DNA of 64,000 nt from Ypsolopha sequella (taxonomy: Eukaryota > Arthropoda > Insecta > Lepidoptera > Ypsolophidae). The position numbers were made by a program, and so were the translations under genes. Location: the NCBI GenBank assembly GCA_934047225.1, contig OW203986.1, forward strand, positions 24,431,221-24,495,220, in the 5' to 3' direction. The notes below the pieces were generated by a model. That model saw only the letters and a program-made list of their open reading frames with translations. It was not told the DNA's origin and made no database searches. Shown here in pieces: positions 44,701 to 52,250 of this stretch (the stretch's first letter is position 1; each line of letters opens with the position of its first letter).

Positions 44701-46411
44701 CGTCTGCCAGTTCCTACTGGCACTAATAGACGCGTGTGATGCAGGCGGTGGGATGTGCTCTGGCCGCGTTGTCGGACTACACGGCGGTGGGCGCCAGCGA
44801 GGTGTCGCTTCGAGAGGGGCAGCATGCTGAGCTACTCAAGGTGGGCTGCGCCGGCTGGTGGTACGTGAGACTGGCAGGTTTGTACAACACTAACTGAAGG
44901 TCTTGAATCGGTCTTGCTCTTAGCCCAGATTAGCTGGACTTTAGAGCCCAGGAGGCCAATTCCGGTGGTATGGAAATGATCTCCCCGTGGTCTAAATATC
45001 AGGCGAGGAACTGCTTATTAGAAACTGTCGAAACAAAAAAAAAATTCTAACGACCTCCATTCATAGATGTTTGGTCGCAAATCAGCGAGATATTTCGACT
45101 GGTCGTTAGGTATGGAGATAAAATCTCCATTCATGTTAATTTTTTTATTTGGGGCCGCAACAGCTTATGATTAAGTTAATATTATATTAATAAATAATAG
45201 ATACAGTAAGTGAAGCCAATAATAGTTGTCCACCAGTGATACAATGAATGCGTTCCTAGTACAAATTAGATAGATTTAAATAAAACATTTAAATTATTAG
45301 ATTTTATTATTTTCAATTAACAATAATATTATTGTTTTTTGTTTTAATAAAGATAGGTACTGATATATATGATAATTTAAATATAAATACTGTTATCTCA
45401 AGATATATTTCGGGTCCGACCTGGATCCGGCATCAGTTGAGTATATTAATTTATTATTATTATTATTTAAATTCAGATACTTAACTGATGCCGGGTCCAG
45501 GTCGGACCTGAAATATATCTTTAGATAACATGTATTTATATTTAAATTATCATATATATCAGTACCTATTTATATTACATTAGGTGAAGATTTTTTATCG
45601 ACATTTAGTTATTTATTCTAAATTTTTACTGTACCTATTTGTCTGTTAATCTTCCTACGAGTAAATAAATAAATTAAAACAAAAAACCTTAAAAGCTTTT
45701 ACAGTGTATTTAATTTTAAAACAATAATATTATTATGATTTAGAGTTTACAAATGAAGATGGGAGATTTATCTCCATGGTCGTGATATTTGGCTCGAGCC
45801 CGGAATTGAGGTCCGGGAAAGAAATTCTGTAATATGTATTTCTGGATGGACATAGTGGTTGGCTTAGCAGAGATCCATCATTGTTACGCAAGAAAATATG
45901 CGAGGGGAGATCCAAGGTGGGATGAAAGAGGTGCGCGGTGAGAAGGGAAAGTCAGTGGCAGAGTAAATATATTATTTATAGAGTAGTGAATCTCACAGAT
46001 GCGTGCTCTACACGCCGTCTAAGCAAAGTTCGGGGGAGTTTCCATACAAATCGCGGCGCGGCGACGCACGTGTAGAGCACGCGTCTGCATGTGTGAGTTC
46101 GAATCTGAGCGCTTGTACTAAGATTCACTATATATTTTTACTCGGTTAGTAGCAAGCTATATGATAACTATAACTTAAATTAACTATTATGAAATCAGTA
46201 TTAACTAATTACCACCCCACCATAATTAAATTAGCCTCAATTTTGTTTACCTACTTTAATTCTTTATCATTTTAATATCATAAAATATATTCACAAACAT
46301 AATATATTTTCAGGCGGTGCGGGCGAGGGCTGGGCGCCGGCTGCGTATCTCGACCAGCGCAAGACCTCGCGCTCCTCCAGCCGCTCGCATGACCGACTGC
46401 AGGAGCACTAG
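29609..46411 (+). CDS. MCF2L: DBS/MCF2L-type Rho guanine-nucleotide exchange factor (DH-PH-SH3)
   Basis: Spliced from 29609-29743, 33646-33831, 34044-34235, 35776-35901, 36870-37067, 37764-37969, 38169-38313, 44745-44877 and 46314-46411; all junctions keep frame with GT-AG ends. A 36-nt exon at 41613-41648 may be added. From the ATG at 29609 the product is about 472 residues. DH domain, residues 22-200: CR1 LAELLQTERAYVQEL, then VLFGNLHELF, YYCQNIPRSE, the CR3 signature LLKPVQRITKYQLLLK and VNDSMHQIA. PH domain, about 215-335: RRRHIFLYEKAMLFC and ESVKGDARKFEVW. An acidic linker (DPSEDEEDDQEH) and a C-terminal SH3 (ALSDYTAVGASEVSLREGQ, GWWYVRLAG, WAPAAYL) follow. This order and the wording of the DH and PH motifs fit DBS/MCF2L, which loads GTP onto RhoA/Cdc42 at membranes. 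The Sec14 and spectrin parts usual in full-length DBS are not seen, so this is either a short isoform or the 5' exons lie elsewhere. Trio/Kalirin and PLEKHG4 are less likely given the single DH-PH and terminal SH3. Confidence 0.88.
29952..29985 (-). ncRNA. Hammerhead-like motif, left arm
   Basis: Minus strand: core CTGACGA, one extra base, stem II GTTAT/ATAAC with a very small loop, GAA, palindrome ACCGGT, C, then GCTAG. Core and GTC triplet are canonical. The outer helix (stem I) does not form with the immediate upstream bases, which argues against full activity of this copy. Confidence 0.5.
30171..30204 (+). ncRNA. Hammerhead-like motif, right arm
   Basis: Same core as the left-arm copy in opposite orientation: CTGACGA, stem II GTTAT/ATAAC, GAA, ACCGGT, C. 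Only one base pair of stem I can form. Together the two copies would be transcribed in opposite senses of the same palindrome. Confidence 0.5.
30518..30733. mobile_element. MITE inserted beside retroelement tail
   Basis: Ends AAAGCCTGACCAAGAAAATA and its near-complement TATTTTCCTGGTCAGGCTTT, followed in both arms by a run of A/T and AGGT/ACCT. Flanked by TA-rich bases consistent with a TA target. It lies next to the retroelement tail 30750-30990. No coding function. Confidence 0.65.
30750..30990 (-). pseudogene. Non-LTR retrotransposon ORF tail fragment, reverse copy
   Basis: Minus strand frame 30988-30791 reads VTKEVYGAQVQGTARPGYP, RTYADQIGDILKKGNV and STRNRRACMTRLMD, the same tail as 35062-35345. 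There is no reverse-transcriptase core, so a 5'-truncated copy. Confidence 0.65.
31180..31439. mobile_element. 260-bp MITE
   Basis: Ends GAGGGCATCAAGCTGAAAGG (then GCGTATCTACAAA) and, on the other side, TTTGTAGATACACC (then TTTTCAGTTTGATGCCCTC) are inverted repeats. The interior is AT-rich without an ORF. Confidence 0.7.
31440..32191 (+). other. Stretch ahead of the 406-codon frame
   Basis: Mostly noncoding. From an ATG at 31871 a short frame reads MLLTPQTRPESENG and continues to QSILNRAATLRSDRLSYL; it could be an exon but has no supporting context. GC content rises sharply after 32080, which may mark a promoter for the frame that follows. Confidence 0.3.
32192..33412 (+). CDS. 406-codon open frame inside the exchange-factor intron
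   Basis: The longest frame of the window, on the same strand as the host gene. The likely start is the ATG at 32267 (TGCACCATG), giving 381 residues beginning MRHGKYDLHKSSANVSVGTS; an upstream ATG is at 32192. The protein is basic, rich in Ser, Lys and Cys, with no signal peptide or membrane segment. A segment is repeated: LENIKKDYKRIMKEWNNTI and, near the end, LEAIYEDYDRRLQDWCDTI. Two readings fit. It could be an alternative first exon spliced from TCG|GTACTT at 33375 (phase 0) to the DH exon at 33646, replacing CR1. Or it could be a nested intronless gene ending at 33412 with AATAAA at 33517. The weak donor favours the second; strand and phase favour the first. I do not recognise the family. 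Confidence 0.7.
   Translation: MACTTLANCSSVQSLGRALLTALCTMRHGKYDLHKSSANVSVGTSYSWYYRKNDNPPPVKAATRKKKTRLTRAASDSTLFSDYANQIIMFDKEKSANKKCKKSASDVSKRTRVKCSLINAKPVHMEPFVGNFYYGKPLPGYKFGEKSDAKIEYLPDSVAATPSEDTTAESLTTAPTVVDIPEFVRNPLYGCLEAQIPTPELTGSTMSKDSQLKSSSCTELRKTMCSSKNSHDVLENIKKDYKRIMKEWNNTIQDHYTTISHNKRGSTMCRRSNTDSYVRSLHSTLSCRKAPSRCNKSFGNNHYDYAYSQASRNCRKRSTLTSKNKKSKGLLRSNTFTNNWTATLQNLKKKANFWKIHKSLTPSECECLEAIYEDYDRRLQDWCDTISQCSSFLNSVLYPFLLYRSI
33517..33522 (+). terminator. Possible polyadenylation signal
   Basis: AATAAA lies 105 bases after the stop codon of the 406-codon frame. It would fit a nested gene that ends within the intron, but such hexamers are frequent in AT-rich introns. Confidence 0.3.
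33646..33831 (+). CDS. MCF2L: Exchange factor exon: DH middle helices
   Basis: Acceptor CCCCTAG, donor AAG|GTAAGT, 62 codons, phase 0. Codes GYKEEIDKPENQHLLPAAL, then SEVLFGNLHELFTFHQDIF and ALCFVEK. These match DH helices 2-4 of the DBS family. Confidence 0.92.
34044..34235 (+). CDS. MCF2L: Exchange factor exon: DH CR2-CR3
   Basis: Acceptor ATCCACAG, donor AAG|GTATCT, 64 codons, phase 0. Holds FRLYSYYCQNIPRSERL and the DH signature LLKPVQRITKYQLLLK, the most conserved part of the exchange domain. Confidence 0.95.
34420..34545. repeat. Short tandem repeat, period about 58 bp
   Basis: Two and a half units sharing AATTTGATGRATAAAGTC, GGTTGAACTGAGAACATAAT and TTTGAAAATGTA. A more diverged unit precedes at about 34340-34420. 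Lies in an intron. Confidence 0.75.
35062..35345 (+). pseudogene. Non-LTR retrotransposon ORF tail fragment
   Basis: Frame 35053-35451 reads MLRLLGHVERMNESRVTKEI, ARRGCPRRTYADQIADILKK and STRNRRACMIRLMDVEEV. This is the C-terminal tail of a lepidopteran reverse-transcriptase ORF. Sister fragments are at 6640-6866 and 30750-30990. Inserted in the intron between DH exons. Confidence 0.7.
35776..35901 (+). CDS. MCF2L: Exchange factor exon: last DH helix
   Basis: Acceptor TTTGCAG, donor CCT|GTGAGT, 42 codons, phase 0. Codes DLLRYGECGSMTSGLQQALD and then CVNDSMHQIAITGVP, the long final DH helix running into the PH domain. Confidence 0.93.
36025..36178. repeat. Partial MITE C, reverse orientation
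   Basis: Carries the complement of the left third of 29176-29577: TACGTAGATGTAAAACGTTG to ATTTCATATGTAAAGACCTA. Lies in the intron before the PH exon. Confidence 0.65.
36449..36808. mobile_element. 360-bp foldback MITE before the PH exon
   Basis: Arms of about 120 bases begin TACACAGTGCTTTAAATCCG and end with the complement, with TA at both boundaries (Tc1/mariner-type). The inner block GGTTATAAAGTTGTTTACA is duplicated in the right arm. The right end is 61 bases before the PH exon. Confidence 0.8.
36870..37067 (+). CDS. MCF2L: Exchange factor exon: PH first half
   Basis: Acceptor GATCCCCAG, donor CAG|GTGAGA, 66 codons, phase 0. Codes LSQQGELLMQGSFLVA, an arginine-rich loop RLRIRPRRRHIFLYEKAMLF and the strand ending FKHELQ, as in DBS PH domains. 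Confidence 0.93.
37068..37763. other. Intron without recognised feature
   Basis: AT-rich intron between the two PH exons, with no repeat pair seen. Confidence 0.5.
37764..37969 (+). CDS. MCF2L: Exchange factor exon: PH second half
   Basis: Acceptor CGTTTCCAG, donor CACAG|GTTAGT, 68 codons plus two bases. Codes SQIGLTESVKGDARKFEVW, then the PH C-terminal helix AWVDRIKRVLLDQLKEL and a basic tail. Confidence 0.93.
38169..38313 (+). CDS. MCF2L: Exchange factor exon: acidic linker
   Basis: Acceptor CTAATCAG, donor CCG|GTATGT, enters in phase 2 and leaves in phase 0. Very GC-rich. Codes a flexible Ala/Pro stretch (TTAPRAAPHPRAAS) followed by DPSEDEEDDQEH, a disordered link between PH and SH3. Confidence 0.82.
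38597..38860. mobile_element. Foldback MITE with TA flanks, copy 2
   Basis: Same element as 4863-5128, beginning TACAAGGTGACTTTTTGATC. 264 bp against 266 bp with scattered substitutions. In the intron between the acidic-linker and SH3 exons. Confidence 0.8.
38929..38966 (+). ncRNA. Hammerhead-like motif
   Basis: CTGATGA, extra A, stem II GTTCAC/GTGACC (one mismatch) with a seven-base loop, GAA, palindrome ACGT, T. Only one pair of stem I is visible. The change C for G at one stem II position suggests a decaying copy. Confidence 0.45.
39178..39452 (-). repeat. Dispersed lepidopteran repeat, short reverse copy
   Basis: Begins TAGGGTTCTGTACTCAAAGG and ends CGAGTCCGACTCGCACTTAG, the reversed ends of the element at 2834-3670, with most of the middle deleted. 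Confidence 0.7.
39583..39710. mobile_element. 128-bp foldback
   Basis: Arms TTACTACAAAACGGGTTTAA and, after GACAGTGTTTAAATCTG, the complementary CAGATTTAAACACTGTC and GTTTTGTAGTAA. Noncoding small MITE. Confidence 0.7.
39711..41612. other. Intron without recognised gene
   Basis: The 114-codon frame near 40454 has no splice support or family match. No other structure seen. Confidence 0.45.
41613..41648 (+). CDS. MCF2L: Candidate 36-nt microexon between linker and SH3
   Basis: Preceded by acceptor GTTGCAG and followed by donor GAG|GTGCGC, phase 0 at both ends, coding MASPRNFEVGQE. It is an isolated GC-rich island in an AT-rich 6.4-kb intron and would insert 12 residues just before the SH3 domain without disturbing the frame. 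A stronger-looking donor 8 bases later (CAG|GTGACA) would break the frame into the SH3 exon. Real use is unproven. Confidence 0.4.
41815..42205. repeat. Dispersed repeat D, copy 1
   Basis: Contains AGTAGTTTATGCTAC, TACGTTTTTCAATGCATAGT and GTTCGGTTTTGATGCATA. Repeated at 43540-43890. This copy has an extra 38-base piece reading ACACGAGCGTAGCGAGTG. Confidence 0.75.
42206..43539. other. Intron stretch with retroelement-like scraps
   Basis: Around 42590-42620 and 43195-43265 are AAATCCGTTMAGT-type and AAACAGACAGACAGA-type words, typical of dispersed retroelement 3' ends in Lepidoptera. No exon seen. Confidence 0.4.
43540..43890. repeat. Dispersed repeat D, copy 2
   Basis: Same as 41815-42205 with few differences, in direct orientation about 1.7 kb downstream, both in the intron before the SH3 exon. 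Confidence 0.75.
44745..44877 (+). CDS. MCF2L: Exchange factor exon: SH3 first part
   Basis: Acceptor TGATGCAG, donor CAG|GTTTGT, 44 codons plus one base. Codes ALAALSDYTAVGASEVSLRE, then AELLKVG and CAGWWYVRLA. The ALSDY and WW motifs are SH3 ligand-groove hallmarks. Confidence 0.92.
45397..45441 (-). ncRNA. Hammerhead-like motif with closed stem I
   Basis: Minus strand: stem I CTCAA/TTGAG (5 bp), core CTGATG with C where the family has A, one extra C, stem II GGATCC/GGACCC (one mismatch) with loop AGGTC, GAA, palindrome ATATAT, C. All three helices are present; the core change may reduce activity. Confidence 0.55.
45480..45524 (+). ncRNA. Hammerhead-like motif, opposite arm
   Basis: Plus strand partner of 45397-45441: stem I CTTAA/TTTAG (one mismatch), CTGATGCC, stem II GGGTCC/GGACCT (one G-T pair) with loop AGGTC, GAA, ATATAT, C. 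Confidence 0.5.
46314..46411 (+). CDS. MCF2L: Exchange factor last exon: SH3 end and stop
   Basis: Acceptor ATTTTCAG, enters in phase 1. Codes GAGEGWAPAAYLDQRKTS and a short Ser/Arg tail ending RLQEH, then TAG at 46409-46411. The stop lies in CACTAGTCT, which is also part of the 38-bp repeat unit that follows. Confidence 0.92.
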
Positions 46412-48400
46412 TCTCCAATAGTGGTCTGTGTGACGCGCAACTACTAGTCTACATCCTAGAGTGGTTTGTGTGACGCGTAGCCACTAGTCTATATTCTTGT
46501 GGTCTGTGTGACGCGCAACCACTAGTCTATATTCTTCTGGTCTGTGTGACGCGCAACCACTAGTTTACATTCTTGTGGTCTGTGTGACGCGCAACCACTA
46601 CTCTACATTCTTGTGGTCTGTGTGACGCGCAGCCACTAGTCTATATTCTTATGGTCTGTGTGACGCGCAACCACTAGTCTATATTCTTCTGGTCTGTGTG
46701 ACGCGCAACCACTAGTCTATATTCTTGTGGTCTGTGTGACGCGCAACCACTAGTCTATATTCTTCTGGTCTGTGTGACGCGCAACCACTAGTTTACATTC
46801 TTGTGGTCTGTGTGACGCGCAACCACTACTCTACATTCTTGTGGTCTGTGTGACGCGCAGCCACTAGTCTATATTCTTATGGTCTGTGTGACGCGCAACC
46901 ACTAGTCTATATTCTTCTGGTCTGTGTGACGCGCAACCACTAGTCTATATTCTTGTGGTCTGTGTGACGCGCAACCACTAGTCTATATTCTTCTGGTCTG
47001 TGTGACGCGCAACCACTAGTTTACATTCTTGTGGTCTGTGTGACGCGCAACCACTACTCTACATTCTTGTGGTCTGTGTGACGCGCAGCCACTAGTCTAT
47101 ATTCTTATGGTCTGTGTGACGCGCAACCACTAGTCTATATTCTTATGGTCTGTGTGACGCGCAACCACTAGTCTATATTCTTCTGGTCTGTGTGACGCGC
47201 AACCACTAGTCTATATTCTTCTGGTCTGTGTGACGCGCAACCACTAGTTTACATTCTTGTGGTCTGTGTGACGCGCAACCACTACTCTACATTCTTGTGG
47301 TCTGTGTGACGCGCAACCACTAGTCTATATTCTTCTGGTCTGTGTGACGCGCAACCACTAGTTTACATTCTTGTGGTCTGTGTGACGCGCAACCACTACT
47401 CTACATTCTTGTGGTCTGTGTGACGCGCAGCCACTAGTCTATATTCTTATGGTCTGTGTGACGCGCAACCACTAGTCTATATTCTTCTGGTCTGTGTGAC
47501 GCGCAACCACTAGTCTATATTCTTGTGGTCTGTGTGACGCGCAACCACTAGTCTATATTCTTCTGGTCTGTGTGACGCGCAACCACTAGTTTACATTCTT
47601 GTGGTCTGTGTGACGCGCAACCACTACTCTACATTCTTGTGGTCTGTGTGACGCGCAGCCACTAGTCTATATTCTTATGGTCTGTGTGACGCGCAACCAC
47701 TAGTCTATATTCTTATGGTCTGTGTGACGCGCAACCACTAGTCTATATTCTTCTGGTCTGTGTGACGCGCAACCACTAGTCTATATTCTTCTGGTCTGTG
47801 TGACGCGCAACCACTAGTTTACATTCTTGTGGTCTGTGTGACGCGCAACCACTACTCTACATTCTTGTGGTCTGTGTGACGCGCAGCCACTAGTCTATAT
47901 TCTTATGGTCTGTGTGACGCGCAACCACTAGTCTATATTCTTCTGGTCTGTGTGACGCGCAACCACTAGTCTATATTCTTGTGGTCTGTGTGACGCGCAA
48001 CCACTAGTCTATATTCTTCTGGTCTGTGTGACGCGCAACCACTAGTCTACATTCTTGTGGTCTGTGTGACGCGCAGCCACTAGTCTACATCCTAGTGGTC
48101 TGTGTGACGCGCAACTACTAGTCTACATGCTAGTGGTTTGTGTGACGCGTAGCCACTAGTCTAAATTCTTGTGGTCTGTGTGATGCGCAGCCACTAGTCT
48201 ATATTCTTCTGGTCTGTGTGACGCGCAACTACTAGTCTACATGCTAGTGGTTTGTGTGACGCGCAGCCACTAGTCTATATTCTTCTGGTCTGTGTGACGC
48301 GCAGCCACTAGTCTACATCCTAGTGGTCTGTGTGACGCGCAGCCACTAGTCTACACTAGTGGTTTGTGTAACGCGCAACCACTAGCTAGTGTAGTGGTCG
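46405..48400. repeat. 38-bp minisatellite with 228-bp higher-order repeat
   Basis: About 52 units, typically GTGGTCTGTGTGACGCGCAA then CCACTAGTCTATATTCTT. Unit variants come in a fixed order of six, giving a 228-bp period: the marker variant AGTTTACATTC recurs at 46563, 46791, 47019, 47247, 47361, 47589 and 47817, with one half-step of 114. The blocks at 46791-47360 and 47361-47930 look like a duplicated 570-bp segment, at least for their first two blocks. Single-base drift increases toward the 3' end. The unit length is not a multiple of three and each unit has in-frame stops, so it is not coding. Confidence 0.97.
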
Positions 48401-48930
48401 CTGTTATAACACCACCACTAGTAGACGTGTTAGTGGCCAGAGCGGTCGGCATTAGGAGGGATACGTCGACAAGGTCGAGAGGAGTAGACAACGGTGCTGT
48501 ACCACTGATAACGATGTAAAAAGCACGTTAATCAATCGGTTTTCTACTTGAAAGTACTGGTCCCATCTATGTTAGAGACGAATCATTCGGGCGATAAATA
48601 ATCCCCGGTACGATTTATCTCGAATGACGGACCAGATATTGTCGAGCGGCAAGCTTTGGGTCAACAAGCACCCTACGCGTTCATTAATGTCCAACAAGTT
48701 TTGTTAATCTGAATGTTGTTCTAAAAGAAAGCTTTATTTGTAAATTAGTCTTAGCTATAGATCCCGTGTTATCGTATATTAACGATTATCCAAAGCTGTC
48801 TGTCTATAGTGGCGTAGAGTTGTATAATGACTGTTTCATAATGGTTTCTGTACATAGTATCATTGTTTAATTTTAGTTATTTATTACGATGCTAGTTGAG
48901 CCTTGTTGCGAATAAATTCGTATTAGTTTG
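46412..48930 (+). other. Probable 3' UTR of the exchange factor
   Basis: Everything from the stop to a candidate AATAAA at 48911-48916. Most of it is the minisatellite. The true poly(A) site cannot be told from sequence alone. Confidence 0.45.
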
Positions 48931-49035
48931 TGAATTCCATGACAGGTAAAATGTTAAACGATCAAATTGTGTAACTATACATGTTCGATTATTGATAATA
49001 CTATTGTGGTAAGCTTCAATCAGCCCCTCTATTCT

Positions 49036-49242
49036 GTATCTTTAGTTGCCAATTGGACTAGGTGCCTATCATCAAAAACATAGATAAAAACGGAACTTTC
49101 AAAATTGCTATTAATGGTTATTAAACTATTTACGAACTGTGTCGTCACTTCAAGTGCGAACATATCCTTAGACAATTGGAATTCGATAGTATATCTATGT
49201 TTTTGATGATAGACACCCAGTTCAAACGGCAACTAAAGATAC
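49036..49242. mobile_element. 207-bp foldback MITE
   Basis: Ends GTATCTTTAGTTGCC and GGCAACTAAAGATAC, with inner inverted blocks CTATCATCAAAAACATAGAT. No ORF. Confidence 0.8.
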
Positions 49243-49709
49243 GTAATAGGCCCTCTGGACGAGTTTTGTCAAAATATCACTGACATATTAATTAGAATGT
49301 TCAAAACAAAATACATATATTACAAAAAATATGTTTCTATAGGCAACAGTTGCTAATGCCTCCGTTAATTCTCAATTGTATAGCGTTAAAAATGTAAGTA
49401 AACTTAGGAATTCTAGGTTGTATGTTGTTGCTAGTCGGCATGTTTTTTAATGAAGTAATTTGAAAACCAAGTCATGAACTCATTAATTTTCATTACGTAT
49501 CATTTCACACACGTCTGTAGTTTTCGTAGTTCATCATTCACTATCGAGCCATAGTACCTGCTTTTTGGTCTGTGTAAAAATTATATACTTAATTTATTGT
49601 AAAATTATGTAAACACATATTTTCGTGCTGATCATCATAATACACAGAATTTGACCATTTTATTTTGCGTTTTATTATATTTTCGTCATCCACATCTCAT
49701 TTAAATTAA

Positions 49710-50026
49710 GAGCGGTTTCCCGCCTTTTTCTAATTAATCGAAACAGAACACTTAAATTCAAAATTCACTCAATAATTATTCAACAAAACCCTTACTACCT
49801 ATGTATTGTGTATGTTGCCATTCCAAAGTTTCCATTGGCTTCTGTTTTTTAAATTCAAAATTTTTTAATTTCTTATTTACAGAAACCAATGGGCACTCTG
49901 CGATGGCAGCATACACAAATACATAGGTTTTGTTGAATAACTATTGAGTGAATTTTGAATGTAAGTGTTCTTTTTCGATTAATTAGGAAAAAGCGGGGTT
50001 TTCACAATCCGACTGCGAAACCGCTC
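49710..50026. mobile_element. 317-bp foldback MITE
   Basis: Ends GAGCGGTTTC and GAAACCGCTC with inner inverted blocks AATTCAAAATTCACTCAATA and AACAAAACC. Boundaries abut TTAA/CTAA, so the target type is unclear. Confidence 0.75.
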
Positions 50027-51872
50027 CTAATAACTTCATAAATCAGGTGTCAATTTTTAAAATAATTAGTTTGACAACCTGTAAATGCTTTAAGTAAGGT
50101 ACCACTTCAAGTAGTGGAAGCAAGAAAGCATCGCGCGATTCATTGACGAATCCCCTCAATGATGATGGAATAAACCAAGTGATTTGGTTCGTGTATACCT
50201 TGTTTTCTTTGACTACAGAGCGAGCGATCAGGGAAGTGCTAGCTATTGGTACCTTATTCAAAGTTTCCCTAGTAGATAAATAAATAAAGTACTTAACTCA
50301 GCTTTAACTTTTTCAGTATTTCTCAACACTAGGGTCGCACGGATTGCTACAGTTCGGACCAGTACAGACGCGCGTAAATTAGCTGTCATTTTAACAGCTG
50401 AAACTCCGTTGCACTTGCAACGCTTTCTCTGTCTTACTTCACGCAAGTCCGCCTTTTGCGCTGGCCCGAATTAAGGTCATCGCTCATTACAACGGATCGA
50501 CACCAGACCACCTCAAAGTAAAGCATTGAAATATGAGCTTTAAATCGTTTAACGTACGTGATATTTTTGAAGAATGAGACGGCCCGCGCGTCGTATACTT
50601 GCAAAATGTAACGTACGCAACACGATTTAAAGCTCAAGTTTTCACATTTCAACCAACTATTAGGTGGTCAGGTGCCGAGGCGTTATTATTTGCAACGGCC
50701 TTAATGAGGTTATGTTCCAGGCTTGTACGAAAAAGCTGGTCGAAGTTATACCTTCATCTAATTTGAAGTCAATAAGAGAAGGACGTCTGTAATGTTGAGA
50801 AATGCAATAATTAACCTTAACCTTTCAAACAATTTTACCTTAAAGTGCAAAATAATATAAACGGCTGTGAGAATCTAAGTGATGAATTTGTAACATTTTT
50901 AATATCCTACCGTTTACCTTCAAAATGTAATGCAATCTTCCTCGTTTTTAAAATTTGTATGTATATTAAGTATACAATCTACCTATACTAACTGTAACAT
51001 TCTATAATGGTTCTCACTTATCTACACGTAGTATCTAGTATTAATCCTCAACTTTTAAATATCTATAAAAAGCTTAATATTCACTGTTAATTAGAAGCAG
51101 AAGTAGCAGAATTTGTAGAATCGATACCCTTACTTTGGGTTGTGTGTTTTGAACTCAAAAAGTAGATTGTTTCGTAAAGTCTATTTCTAGAGTAGCTGGA
51201 AAGTCGGTCAATGAGCTTTACGCATTTTATACTAGGTTTTCCTCTATGTGGACCACATACCACTTAACGCAGTGATTTGTGTCAATTGATAAAGATTGTA
51301 TGGCAAGATTGACGCATCGTTTTTTTTTGACGTGTACAGTTTTTCCAGCTGACCTAGAAACAGAGTTTATCATTTTATAAAGTAATATAATTATATGAAC
51401 AAAGTCAATAGAAGTTGTTGAAAGTTTGGAATCTAGGAACACAGGTAGAAATTACAAGATTAAAATGTATAATACCCTTGATATTTATGTTTCAAAATAT
51501 AAAAGTCCGCAAAATTCGAAATCTGGATAAAATAAATGCTTTAATTTTGTAGGGATGAAAAATCTTTATGAAAATTTACTTTTATTTGGCGTGAAACGTG
51601 TATGTCTATGCCTTATTCGAGCTTAAAGTGATTGTTGAGAACAATTTAAAATCTAGAAATTCTTGTAATCTGTACGAAATGAATCACAATCCGCAATGTT
51701 AATGGAAATAAATGCAGCAAATTAATATTGGGCTTTTATTAAACCTTTCTAAATTACTATTTCCTAAATTTATAAATTACATTTGTTTAAAAATATACAC
51801 TATAACAGCTTTTAAAGTTTTTTAAAAATATATAAATATACTGATAAATAAGATAAACAAATACAAGGAAAT
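50027..51872. other. Intergenic stretch
   Basis: Contains a smaller inverted pair at 50528-50640 (TGAGCTTTAAATCG and CGATTTAAAGCTCA). No gene recognised. Confidence 0.45.
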
Positions 51873-51917
51873 CTCAAGATATATTTCGGGTCCGACCTGG
51901 ACCCGGCATCAGTTGAG
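51873..51917 (-). ncRNA. Hammerhead-like motif, complete helices
   Basis: Minus strand: stem I CTCAA/TTGAG, CTGATG then CC, perfect 6-bp stem II GGGTCC/GGACCC with loop AGGTC, GAA, palindrome ATATAT, C. Nearly identical to 45397-45441 but without the palindromic partner, so a solo copy of the same element family. Confidence 0.55.
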
Positions 51918-51984
51918 TATCTTAATTAAAATTTTAAGTATCTTAATTAGGGTTTTGACATAGGAAAATATGGTTGAATAAATT

Positions 51985-52250
51985 TTCCTCGATAGAAATA
52001 ATTGTTGAAATGAGGTCTTCAAACACACTTTTTCTCCTCGTTTACCATAAACAGAACTCAAACATATTTTATAAGGTGTGTTTCTAATAAAATTAGAACT
52101 TTTTCTAGCTATATTTTAGTTTCTTTAATAAATATACAAAACCAACTTTTTTCCCTTTTGCCCTGAATCCGCCCCTCTCGCACTGCGCGATTTTTCACTT
52201 GGAGTGACAGCGACAAAAATAAAATTCGCATAGCCTCTTAATATGGTAAT
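51985..52250 (-). repeat. Repeat family R, reverse copy
   Basis: Reverse complement of 13735-14030: CTCGATAGAAATAATTGTTG to CGCATAGCCTCTTAA, with the GC-rich CGCCCCTCTCGCACTGCGCG in between. Confidence 0.7.

Larger units (their letters stand above)
45353..45568. mobile_element. Palindromic element carrying two hammerhead-like motifs
   Basis: Arms begin ATAGGTACTGATATATATGA and end with the complement TCATATATATCAGTACCTAT. Each arm has one hammerhead-like motif (45397-45441 minus, 45480-45524 plus). The middle is ATT-rich. Same architecture as 29898-30261 with unrelated sequence. Confidence 0.8.
44940..45830. mobile_element. Large inverted repeat in the SH3 intron
   Basis: Outer blocks near 44944-44985 (GGCCAATTCCGG, ATCTCCCCGTGGTC) recur inverted near 45770-45810 (ATCTCCATGGTCG, CCGGAATTGAGG). 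Inside sits the tighter palindrome 45353-45568. It looks like nested foldback insertions. Confidence 0.5.

Noticed and set aside
46405..48400. CRISPR-like array of evenly spaced repeats
   Set aside because: Units are contiguous with no unique spacers, in a eukaryotic gene; this is a minisatellite.
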